Positions 29,026 to 37,738 of a DNA stretch of 64,000 nucleotides are shown piece by piece. Made by a program: the position numbers and the translations under genes. This DNA comes from an uncultured Sanguibacteroides sp. (GTDB lineage: Bacteria > Bacteroidota > Bacteroidia > Bacteroidales > Marinifilaceae). Numbering within the stretch: position 1 is the first letter of the stretch; the number at the start of each line of letters is the position of its first letter. The DNA is taken from NCBI RefSeq assembly GCF_900543425.1, contig NZ_UQRQ01000007.1, forward strand, positions 109,432 through 173,431, written 5' to 3'. The notes beneath the pieces are model-generated. The model worked only from the letters and a program-made list of their open reading frames with translations. It searched no databases and had not been told where the DNA came from.

Positions 29026-29052
29026 CTGTCTACCGGATTATTCCGGCGACAG
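29026..29052. terminator. Hairpin between convergent genes
   Basis: CTGTC/GACAG arms surround a CCGG/CCGG inner stem between the Lrp gene and the lipid kinase gene. The T-run is weak, so support is moderate. Confidence 0.55.
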
Positions 29053-29058
29053 TATAAA

Positions 29059-29970
29059 TCAAACATTCCTTTTAATCTTCTTCTTTTTGGATAGTTTAGG
29101 AACGACTACGTTCAGTACTCCCGGATGGATCTTTACCTTTACCGGTACATCTAAAATATAAGGATCTCCATCGATATGAGCTTTTGAAATGTCTCCGTCG
29201 ATCTCTGCTTCTGCACATTGTATCTCACTGAAATAAGACAGTTTGGAAATCTGAGAATTCATAAAGCAATATATAAAACGAGGTATCTGATAATATTTAG
29301 GCCGTTTTAAAATACATATATCAAACAATCCGTCCCGTAAAGAAGCTTTGGGTGCGATCCGTGCATTATTCCCATACTGAGAACTATTCGCAATACTTAA
29401 AATAAAACAATCTTCCTCCCATACCTTATCCCCGATTTTGAAACGGTAACGCTTACTCGGATAACGGAACCACATCCGGACAATCGAATAAATATAGGAA
29501 AATATTCCCCTCATTTTCATTTTATTAAAAAAATGAGCTACCTCTGCATCAAATCCTAACCCACTTACATTCAAAGAATAATAACCATTAATTTCAACCA
29601 CATCGATCCGGGTCACCTCACTCTGCAGTAATTGTTTTAAAGCTTTCGACATCATCAAGGAGAATCCAAGATGACGAGCAAAACCGTTGCCGCTCCCCAA
29701 AGAAATGACTCCAAAAGCAATATCCGTACCACATAAAGCCGTTCCGACCTCATTTACCGTACCATCACCTCCGACAGCCACAATGTGCGTGTAATTTTCG
29801 TGCTTTGCATTCTCGACCAACTCTTTGGCGTGTCCGGCATATTCAGTAAAACGTATCACATACTCTATCTGGCGATAAGCCGCAATACGCTTCAGCCGAT
29901 AAGGAACTTCCCAGCCCAGGCCAAAACCTGATATAGGATTTATTATAAATAAAACCCGCAATTTACCCAT
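29059..29970 (-). CDS. Diacylglycerol/lipid kinase-family protein
   Basis: A 303-residue soluble kinase of the DAGK/YegS family. The nucleotide-binding NPISGFG (near residue 13) and the GGDGTVNEVGTAL signature (near 70) are intact, and the GSGNGFARHLG motif follows. The C-terminal half is the beta-rich lipid-binding domain with the IDGD motif. It phosphorylates a diacylglycerol or sphingolipid-like substrate at the inner membrane. Bacteroidales make sphingolipids, so a sphingoid base is a possible substrate, but the sequence does not decide this. The ATG at 29970 gives the standard N-terminus. Confidence 0.9.
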   Translation of the reverse strand: MGKLRVLFIINPISGFGLGWEVPYRLKRIAAYRQIEYVIRFTEYAGHAKELVENAKHENYTHIVAVGGDGTVNEVGTALCGTDIAFGVISLGSGNGFARHLGFSLMMSKALKQLLQSEVTRIDVVEINGYYSLNVSGLGFDAEVAHFFNKMKMRGIFSYIYSIVRMWFRYPSKRYRFKIGDKVWEEDCFILSIANSSQYGNNARIAPKASLRDGLFDICILKRPKYYQIPRFIYCFMNSQISKLSYFSEIQCAEAEIDGDISKAHIDGDPYILDVPVKVKIHPGVLNVVVPKLSKKKKIKRNV

Positions 29971-30036
29971 AAACAATTACTTTGAAGCAAAGATGCCTCA
30001 TTCATACTCCCGAACAAATCCATTCTGTGTAACGGA

Positions 30037-31356
30037 TTACTTTTGCCGTCCTATCCCATAATATATATAACCAAACTCCTTCATCTGTTTCGGACTATAT
30101 ATATTACGACCATCAAATATAATCTTGTGTTTTAAAGCTTTTTCAATAAAAGTAAACTTAGGAATCTTAAACTCGGGCCACTCCGTAACAACAATTAAAG
30201 CATCCGCATCCGGTAAAGCATCATACATATTACTTGCATATTCGATCTTCGACCCGATACGCCTTTGACACTCTTCCATAGCCACCGGATCATAAGCCCG
30301 AATAACAGCACCGGCTTCTATCAGATGTTCGATCAACACCAATGAAGGTGCCTCCCGCATATCGTCAGTAGCAGGTTTAAAGGATAACCCCCACACGGCA
30401 AAGCGTTTTCCTTTCAGATCCGGGCCAAAATGAGCTATCACTTTTTCGAACAAGACCTCTTTTTGATTCTCATTCACCCTCTCCACGGCCTTCAATAACT
30501 CTAAACTATGCCCGTTTTCATCCCCCGTCTTAATCAATGCTTTCACATCTTTAGGAAAACAAGAGCCTCCATAACCGCAACCCGCATTCAAAAATTTCTT
30601 CCCGATACGACTGTCACTACCTATCCCTTTCTTTACAGCCTCGACATCCGCCCCCACGATCTCACACAAGTTCGCAATATCATTCATAAACGAAATCCGG
30701 GTAGCCAACATAGAGTTTGCAGCATATTTTGTCATCTCTGCCGAAGGAATATCCATAAAATAGATCGGCGTATTATTCAAAATAAACACGTGATACAAAC
30801 GCTCCATCACTCGTTTAGCCCTTTCACTCTCAACACCGATCACCACCCGGTCAGGAGAAATAAAATCATTAACAGCATCCCCCTCTTTCAAAAACTCAGG
30901 ATTGGAAGCCACATCAAAAGGTACGGATACATTTCGTTTTTGCAAAGCCTCTTCTATTGTGGCCTTTACCTTCATATTCGTCCCGACAGGAACCGTCGAC
31001 TTCGTTACAACGACAACATAATCATTGATAATCTCCCCAATCTCCCGCGCTACCCCTAATACATATTTCAAATCAGCACTTCCATCCTCATCCGGCGGAG
31101 TACCGACAGCAATAAATACAGCATCGGCATCTTTCAATGCTTCTTTCAATGAAGTCGTAAAAAAAAGACGTCCATCACTCTGGTTACGAACCACCAATTC
31201 TGCCAATCCCGGCTCGAAAATAGGAATACCCCCATTGTTCAACAACTCTATTTTAGCCTGATCTACATCAACACAGGTTACCGTAACTCCAGTTTCTGCT
31301 AAACATGTACCGGATACTAATCCTACATAACCGGTTCCAACAACAGCTATTCTCAT
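30037..31356 (-). CDS. ugd: UDP-glucose 6-dehydrogenase
   Basis: A 439-residue NAD-dependent enzyme making UDP-glucuronate for surface polysaccharides. The N-terminal Rossmann site GTGYVGLVSG is at residues 7-16. The catalytic Cys is in GCGYGGSCFPKD (near 260), and the central and C-terminal UDP-binding domains end in the FDGRNIY motif. It is monocistronic by layout, between the lipid kinase gene and a divergent macroglobulin gene. No glycosyltransferase locus adjoins it. Confidence 0.95.
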   Translation of the reverse strand: MRIAVVGTGYVGLVSGTCLAETGVTVTCVDVDQAKIELLNNGGIPIFEPGLAELVVRNQSDGRLFFTTSLKEALKDADAVFIAVGTPPDEDGSADLKYVLGVAREIGEIINDYVVVVTKSTVPVGTNMKVKATIEEALQKRNVSVPFDVASNPEFLKEGDAVNDFISPDRVVIGVESERAKRVMERLYHVFILNNTPIYFMDIPSAEMTKYAANSMLATRISFMNDIANLCEIVGADVEAVKKGIGSDSRIGKKFLNAGCGYGGSCFPKDVKALIKTGDENGHSLELLKAVERVNENQKEVLFEKVIAHFGPDLKGKRFAVWGLSFKPATDDMREAPSLVLIEHLIEAGAVIRAYDPVAMEECQRRIGSKIEYASNMYDALPDADALIVVTEWPEFKIPKFTFIEKALKHKIIFDGRNIYSPKQMKEFGYIYYGIGRQK

Positions 31357-31665
31357 CTTTATCCTTTTTTACGTGAATGATACTCATTTCATGACCGATA
31401 AACTCTACAACACTTTCACCACCGATCACTTTTCAGTTTTGCAAAAATACAAATTTAATACAAACAATTAGGCCCTAAACTCATTAATTTTACCTGTCTC
31501 CCAAAGACGACCTTCTCAACGGGTAATTCCCTACTTGATAAAACCAAAATCACACAACCCCAATAGCTCTCTTTTTTCGAATAAAATTTAGGTATAAATC
31601 AAAACGGATTAGTTTTATTTGCATAAATTTGTCTAATCTAAATATGAATCACAAAAACAAAAGCC
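31357..31665. other. Divergent intergenic region between ugd and the macroglobulin gene
   Basis: 309 bases without a gene. On the plus strand TAAATTTG at 31624-31631 fits the -7 box for the macroglobulin gene. On the minus strand TATTTTTG (31442-31449) and TAAATTTG (31450-31457) fit -7 boxes for ugd. I see nothing else. Confidence 0.45.
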
Positions 31666-34600
31666 ATGAATAGATGTTCCCTATTTATCTCATTCTTGCT
31701 CATACTCTTTGCATTTTCTTCCTGTAAAGAAAAACAGAATCAAAATAAGTTAGAATACAGTAAATACATCAGCGAATTTACACAGGGGATGATCCGGTCA
31801 ACGGATCCTATTTATATTCATTTTAATGCGAACTTAGATTCTCTCCCCGCTTCGGCTGAAGATATTTTCAAAATATCCCCTCAAGTGAAAGGGACACTTC
31901 AACTAAATCAAAATATCCTGAAATTCATTCCAGGCGAAAGACTGAAAAACGAGCAAATCTATCAAATTTCCTTACAATTAGACAAGTTGTTTGATGTCCC
32001 TTCTACACTAAGGAAGTTTAATTTCACGGTTAAAACACTACCTCAGGTATACTCCTTTCAAGAAGGAAATCTGGGAATCTATCCGGAAGACAACGATCAG
32101 TTCTTCTACAAAGGAGCTATCGTTAACGCGGATATAACAACTCCCGATCAGATAGAGCAATTGGTTACGGCAAAATTAGGCGATCGAACTCTCTCTCTCG
32201 TATGGGATCATTCACCTTACGTCCACAACTTTACGATTCCCGCTCTAAAACGGGAAAAACAATCTCAAACCTTAAAGCTCTCTTTCGATAAGAAAGTAAA
32301 AAACGGGAACGATTTACTCGTTGAAATCCCCGGAGAAAACAACTTCTCCGTCCTGGAGATCAAGGTTGCCGACGATCATTCCCAAAGTATAGATGTTATT
32401 TTCTCCGATAACATAAGTCCCACTCAAGATTTACAAGGGTTAATTACGATCGACGGCATAAACCGTCTGAATTACAATGTTCAGGGTAATATCATTCGTC
32501 TATATACCAACGAAACGAGCAAAATGAGAGGTATCGTACAAGTAAACGTTTACCAGGGCATTATGAATATCGCGGGAGATAAACTAACTAAAGAGGTATC
32601 TCAATCCGTTAATTTCCCTTCTGCGAAACCGGAGATACGCTTTATCGGAGAAGGTTCGATTACCCCGGCCGCAGGCAATATCTTACTTCCTTTTTCTGCC
32701 GTTGGTCTGAAGGCTGTTCAATTACGTGTTGTCAAAGTTCTATCGCAAAATATGAATTTCTATTTACAACAAAATTCTTATGGATACGCCGGAGATTATG
32801 AATTACGAAGAGTAGGTCGTCCTATTTTAAATAAAAAGATTGCATTGGCAAAAGAAGGACAAACGCTTCATTCAGACAAATGGCAAGACTACACGATTAA
32901 TCTCTCAGACCACATTCAATTGGAAAAAGGTGTCATTTATAAAGTTGAACTCCGGTTTAAACGATCCTATACAACCCTTGCTTGTAACGAGAAACAAAAT
33001 TCAGATCAGGATGATTCGGACGATCAGTTCTGGCAAAGTTATGATAACTACGACGAGTATTATTATTATGGATATCCCGAAGATTACTCTTGGGAAGAGA
33101 GAGATAATCCCTGTTCGAACTCCTATTATTACGTATCCGATCGTTTCCCTCAAAAAAATATCGTCGTAACCTCTTTGGGTATCACAGCTAAAGCAGGCAA
33201 TGACGGGAAATACATGGTGGCCGTAAACGATCTATTAGATGCTACCCCGGTAAGCAATTGCGAATTATTCTTCTACAATTATCAAAACCAAAAAATAGAT
33301 TCGACCCGGACCGATGATCAAGGTATCGCGATAGCCCGAATACGAGGGAAAGCGTTTACCATCGTGGCCCGTAAAGGTAATGATCAGGCCTATCTGAAAG
33401 TCAACGATGCCGGCTCTTTATCTTACAGTAATTTTGACGTAACCGGAGCTGTCGTTCAAAAAGGGATCAAAGGATTTTTATACGGGGAAAGAGGAGTATG
33501 GCGCCCTGGTAACGAAATTCATTTATCTTTTATCTTGGAAGACAAAGAAAAAGTCATTCCGGTAGGCCACCCCATTATAGCAGAACTATATGATCCCAAC
33601 GGACATGTCGTACAAACCCGGAAAGAGGGTCGAAACAGCAACGGGTTATACTGCTTTACCTTCAAAACGGATGATAATGCAGTAACGGGTTACTGGCGGG
33701 CTATAGTCAAAATCGGAGGAACCTCTTTTTCCAAAACGATCCGGATTGAAAGTATAAAGCCCAATCGTTTAAATATAAATGCTCTTTTGCCGGGTAATAT
33801 CTTAGGAAAAGGTACCGATAAAAATAAGATCCCGGTTACAACCCGATGGCTACACGGGGCCAAAACCAGTTCGTTGAAAACCATTACCGAATTGAAATTA
33901 ACTCAAGGAAAAACCGTATTCGAGAATTTCAAAAATTATAATTTCGACGACCGTTCCAGGTTTTACAGGACAACCACCACAACCCTATTCGACGGAACGA
34001 CCGATCAAGACGGTAATTTTACCCTCTCCACACAAGAGATCGCAACAGAAAATACTCCGGGAATGTTAAATGCCCTTCTGACTATCCGGGTTTTTGAAAA
34101 TAGCGGAGACTTCAGTATTGTCACCTCTTCTTTCAAATACTCTCCCTACACGCAATATGTCGGAATCGCACTACCGGAAACAGACGATAATTGGTATTCG
34201 GCAGGTAAGCCGATACCAGTAAAGGGAGTTGTTGTAAATACCCTGGGACAACCCGTTGCATCCAAAGAAATAGAGATTGAGGTTTACTCCTTGGATTGGC
34301 GTTGGTGGTGGGATTCCAATGACGATAATCTTGGCTCGTACGTCAATCGTTCCTACCGGAAACCTATACTTCATAAAGTCATAAAAAGTACGGACGGAAA
34401 GTTCAATGTTGACATTACCTGCAACGAATGGGGGCGTTATTATCTCATCGCTAAAGATAAAGCATCCGGGCATTCCTCCGGTTCTACTTTCTATATCAGT
34501 TCATGGCGCAACGGGTTGAACATGCCCGGCATGGCCAACTTATTGACATTGACCAGCGACAAGAAAGAATACAAAGTCGGGGAAAAAATAAAAATAAAAT

Positions 34601-37113
34601 TCCCTTCCTCCGCGGGAAGTGTTGCCCTCGTTAGTATCGAAAATGGTAAAACGATTAAAGACATTTTCCGCATCCCGACAACCAACGACTTTACAACATT
34701 CGAAATAGAGGCAAAACAGGATATGTGCCCTAATGTATACGTGAACGTATCCTTGATACAACCCCATAAGGATCGGGACAACGATAAGCCGATTAGATTA
34801 TACGGAGTGATGAATATCAACATAGAGGATCCGACCCTCCATTTGAATCCCCAGATCAATATGGCCAAGGAATTGCGCCCATCCGAGGATTTTACGGTTA
34901 CGGTAAGCGAGGCCGACGGTCAACCGATGACTTACACCTTGGCCGTCGTGGACGAAGGTCTTCTCTCGCTGACCTCTTTTAAAACTCCGGACCCCTTCCC
35001 CGTATTTTATGCCCGAGAAGCCTTAGGAGTCAAAACCTGGGATTTTTACGACGACGTATGCGGAGCCTTCGGCGGAAGATTGGAAAAAGCCTTCGCCATT
35101 GGCGGGGACGAAGCGCTAAAAACGGAAGAGAATCACAAGAGTAACCGATTCACCCCGGTAGTACTGTTTCAGGGACCGTTCACATTGGAAAAGGGCGAAA
35201 AAAAGAGTCATACCCTGCGTATGCCGGAATACATCGGAGAGGTGCGTACCATGGTTATAGCCGAACACGACGGACAATACGGTTCGACCTCCAAAAACAC
35301 AAGCGTCAACCAGCCCCTGATGCTTAATGTCACGATGCCGCGTATTTTCACCCCGGGTGATATAATCGAAATTCCGGTCACTTTGTTCGCCATGAAAGAG
35401 CAAATTAAAGAGGTAAATGTAAGTATCCGAACCGACGATAAGATAGAAAATCTTGCCTCCGCCCAACAAAAAGTATATTTCGATAAAACAGGAGAACAAA
35501 TAGTATTCTTCAAAGTTAAGATTAAAGAGACAACCGGAAAATCAACTCTCTCTTTCTCGGCACAAAGTGGCCAGGAAAAAGCAAACTTCAGTTGCGATAT
35601 CGACATCCGTATCCCCAACCCCAGAATCACACGGGTGGATGCGAAAGAATTAAAAGCCGGAGAAACAGTAACGTTCGACAATCCGATAGAGGGAATAAAT
35701 CCGACCTCTACGTTAGAGATAACCTCAATCCCTCCTCTAAATTTAGAAAAACGATTAAATGACCTCATTCATTATCCGCACGGATGTGGAGAACAAATTA
35801 CATCCGCAGCATTTCCCCAGCTCATGCTCAATACCCTGACGGACCTCACGGAAGCCCAACGGGTAACCGCAGAACTCAACGTGAAAGAGGTCATCTCCCG
35901 GTTACGCAATTACCAACGAAACAACGGAGGTTTCAGCTATTGGCCCGGCTACGAATTTGTTTCAGACTGGGTAAGCAGCTATATTACCGACTTCCTCATA
36001 CAAGCCGAGAAACAAGGTTATCAGGTTCCGGCCTCCATGAAAAACAATGCTATCAATTACTTAAACCAACAGGCAAATACCTGGAGACCCTCCGATTATT
36101 ACGCGGAACTGGAACAGGCCTACCGTCTATACGTGTTAGCCTCTGCCGACAAGGCAAACCTGGCAGCCATGAACCGGATGAAAGACATAACCTACAAAAA
36201 CCCCATCGCTCGTTGGCAACTGGCCGGAGCTTACGCGTTAGGTAAATACGAAAAAGTCGCCCGGTCATTGATTAGCAATCTGGCAACAGAGGCAGAATCT
36301 TACAGGCAATTAGGCAGATGTTACGGTTCCGGCTTGCGCGATAATGCTATTCTTCTCCGAAGCATGGTAGATATGAATATGCAAGAAGAAGCCTACACAC
36401 TACTACAAAAAATAGCTTTGCGTTTTGCTTCTAACGATTGGATGAGTACCCAGGAAAGCGCTTTCGGCCTATGTGCCGCAAGTCAATACGTCAAACGGTA
36501 TTTCAAAGAAGGAAACGGTATAAAAGTAGAGATCGGAAAAGAAAAAGTACAAACCGAAAAAACGATTATACTCAAATCTCTTCCCGTCAAGCAACAACGT
36601 TCTAACGTGACGGTTAAAAACAATACCGACGGAACATTACACGTCAGAACCATCAATAGCTTCATCCCGTTAGGAGTTATAACACAAAATGAAATGTCCG
36701 GATTAAAAATGCAAATTACCTATTATCGCAATAACGAACGGATCGATCAACCTACATATCGGCAAGGTGAAGATATAACGGCAGAAATATCCATACAGAA
36801 TACCGGCAAGATCGGTCAATACGATGAACTGGCTTTAACCTATATGTTCCCGTCCGGATTTGAATTTATCAATGAGCGTCTGATCTCCGGGATAAATCCT
36901 TTCGAGGGAACTGAAAACGTAGATATCCGGGACGACCGGATCTATCTATACTTCTCATTGAAGCAAGGAGAAACCAAAAAATTCACCCTCCGTTTCAATG
37001 CCTCTTACCCCGGAACTTACCTGTTGCCGGCAATTACCTGCTCCGCCATGTATGACGATTCTATTACAGCAACTCTCGCCGGAAATCGAATCACCATCGA
37101 AAGAGAAAAATAA
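31666..37113 (+). CDS. Bacterial alpha-2-macroglobulin-like lipoprotein (thioester type)
   Basis: An 1815-residue protein with a lipoprotein signal ending in FSSC (Cys at residue 20), so it is anchored in a membrane facing the periplasm. A long series of MG (Ig-like) domains is followed by the bait region and ANATO-free core (YLYGERGVWRPGNEIHLSF near residue 605). Then come the thioester domain, with an intact HGCGEQ motif (Cys1374), an alpha-helical thioester/CUB segment, and a C-terminal MG domain. Such proteins trap proteases that breach the envelope. The usual partner gene, PBP1c, is not adjacent. It is monocistronic with its own terminator. Confidence 0.92.
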   Translation: MNRCSLFISFLLILFAFSSCKEKQNQNKLEYSKYISEFTQGMIRSTDPIYIHFNANLDSLPASAEDIFKISPQVKGTLQLNQNILKFIPGERLKNEQIYQISLQLDKLFDVPSTLRKFNFTVKTLPQVYSFQEGNLGIYPEDNDQFFYKGAIVNADITTPDQIEQLVTAKLGDRTLSLVWDHSPYVHNFTIPALKREKQSQTLKLSFDKKVKNGNDLLVEIPGENNFSVLEIKVADDHSQSIDVIFSDNISPTQDLQGLITIDGINRLNYNVQGNIIRLYTNETSKMRGIVQVNVYQGIMNIAGDKLTKEVSQSVNFPSAKPEIRFIGEGSITPAAGNILLPFSAVGLKAVQLRVVKVLSQNMNFYLQQNSYGYAGDYELRRVGRPILNKKIALAKEGQTLHSDKWQDYTINLSDHIQLEKGVIYKVELRFKRSYTTLACNEKQNSDQDDSDDQFWQSYDNYDEYYYYGYPEDYSWEERDNPCSNSYYYVSDRFPQKNIVVTSLGITAKAGNDGKYMVAVNDLLDATPVSNCELFFYNYQNQKIDSTRTDDQGIAIARIRGKAFTIVARKGNDQAYLKVNDAGSLSYSNFDVTGAVVQKGIKGFLYGERGVWRPGNEIHLSFILEDKEKVIPVGHPIIAELYDPNGHVVQTRKEGRNSNGLYCFTFKTDDNAVTGYWRAIVKIGGTSFSKTIRIESIKPNRLNINALLPGNILGKGTDKNKIPVTTRWLHGAKTSSLKTITELKLTQGKTVFENFKNYNFDDRSRFYRTTTTTLFDGTTDQDGNFTLSTQEIATENTPGMLNALLTIRVFENSGDFSIVTSSFKYSPYTQYVGIALPETDDNWYSAGKPIPVKGVVVNTLGQPVASKEIEIEVYSLDWRWWWDSNDDNLGSYVNRSYRKPILHKVIKSTDGKFNVDITCNEWGRYYLIAKDKASGHSSGSTFYISSWRNGLNMPGMANLLTLTSDKKEYKVGEKIKIKFPSSAGSVALVSIENGKTIKDIFRIPTTNDFTTFEIEAKQDMCPNVYVNVSLIQPHKDRDNDKPIRLYGVMNINIEDPTLHLNPQINMAKELRPSEDFTVTVSEADGQPMTYTLAVVDEGLLSLTSFKTPDPFPVFYAREALGVKTWDFYDDVCGAFGGRLEKAFAIGGDEALKTEENHKSNRFTPVVLFQGPFTLEKGEKKSHTLRMPEYIGEVRTMVIAEHDGQYGSTSKNTSVNQPLMLNVTMPRIFTPGDIIEIPVTLFAMKEQIKEVNVSIRTDDKIENLASAQQKVYFDKTGEQIVFFKVKIKETTGKSTLSFSAQSGQEKANFSCDIDIRIPNPRITRVDAKELKAGETVTFDNPIEGINPTSTLEITSIPPLNLEKRLNDLIHYPHGCGEQITSAAFPQLMLNTLTDLTEAQRVTAELNVKEVISRLRNYQRNNGGFSYWPGYEFVSDWVSSYITDFLIQAEKQGYQVPASMKNNAINYLNQQANTWRPSDYYAELEQAYRLYVLASADKANLAAMNRMKDITYKNPIARWQLAGAYALGKYEKVARSLISNLATEAESYRQLGRCYGSGLRDNAILLRSMVDMNMQEEAYTLLQKIALRFASNDWMSTQESAFGLCAASQYVKRYFKEGNGIKVEIGKEKVQTEKTIILKSLPVKQQRSNVTVKNNTDGTLHVRTINSFIPLGVITQNEMSGLKMQITYYRNNERIDQPTYRQGEDITAEISIQNTGKIGQYDELALTYMFPSGFEFINERLISGINPFEGTENVDIRDDRIYLYFSLKQGETKKFTLRFNASYPGTYLLPAITCSAMYDDSITATLAGNRITIEREK

Positions 37114-37115
37114 AC

Positions 37116-37161
37116 AATGAAAGACGCTATTCTAACATTAGAACGGACAGCGTCTTTCATT
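37116..37161 (+). terminator. Terminator of the macroglobulin gene
   Basis: A 13-bp perfect outer stem (37116-37128 with 37149-37161) encloses a smaller nested TTCTAA/TTAGAA hairpin, directly after the stop codon. Confidence 0.85.
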
Positions 37162-37209
37162 TTAACAATATTTTAAGAAGAAAAATTAAATATTTATTTA
37201 GAAACATTC

Positions 37210-37217
37210 TACATTTG
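37210..37217 (+). promoter_or_regulatory. -7 box of the His-rich/TonB receptor operon
   Basis: TACATTTG matches TAnnTTTG and lies 17 bases before the ATG of the His-rich protein, giving a leader of about 10 bases. Confidence 0.5.
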
Positions 37218-37234
37218 TGTCGGTGTAAAAGCGG

Positions 37235-37591
37235 ATGCAAAAAAAGAGAACACATATAATCCTACGGGTATTCCTGTTAACTCTATTTCTGAGTTACTAT
37301 GGAAATATCACCTTTTTCCCCCACTACCACATCGTAGACGGAATAAGGATCGTTCACTCACATTTTCATAAAACAACAACAAATCATCAGCCCCAGCATT
37401 CTCATTCCGGCAACGAGATAAAATTAATCGCACACCTCAACTATTTTTTCACTCTTTTGTTACTATTACCTTCTGTGTCCACCGCTCCATTGACACGGAA
37501 ACTCGTTTTATATATTACACGGGAAATAGAAGGACCCGTCTCCCGTTTCTTCTTTCATAAAAAATTAAGGGCTCCCCCTGCCTGTATCTGA
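37235..37591 (+). CDS. Small His-rich membrane/exported protein next to a TonB receptor
   Basis: A 118-residue protein that I cannot place in a named family. A hydrophobic N-terminal segment (about 8-22) is followed by a loop with nine His residues between positions 30 and 67 (FPHYHIVDG, VHSHFHK, QPQHSHSG), then a second hydrophobic stretch (69-84) and a short C-terminal tail ending LRAPPACI. The His cluster suggests binding of Zn2+, Ni2+, Cu2+ or haem on the periplasmic side. It lies 147 bp upstream of a TonB-dependent receptor on the same strand. I recall proteins of this size and ending near such receptors in Bacteroidales, so a metal uptake role is inferred from context. Confidence 0.7.
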   Translation: MQKKRTHIILRVFLLTLFLSYYGNITFFPHYHIVDGIRIVHSHFHKTTTNHQPQHSHSGNEIKLIAHLNYFFTLLLLLPSVSTAPLTRKLVLYITREIEGPVSRFFFHKKLRAPPACI

Positions 37592-37738
37592 TATCCTTTT
37601 TATCAATCTATTCGAAATCATTATTATCGCCCGGGATAACTGTCTTTTCTTGTCAATGACACCATTTACAGGAAGAGTAGCTTATTCGGACAGATAATCA
37701 TATTAACAAATTCATAACTTACTAATTAACAATAATAT

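Noticed and set aside
30508..31059. 183-codon plus-strand frame inside ugd
   Set aside because: It is antisense to an essential-type enzyme gene with intact motifs; the His/Arg-rich translation is a composition effect.
35208..35768. 186-codon minus-strand frame inside the macroglobulin gene
   Set aside because: It lies wholly antisense to the conserved bait/thioester part and shows no promoter or motif.
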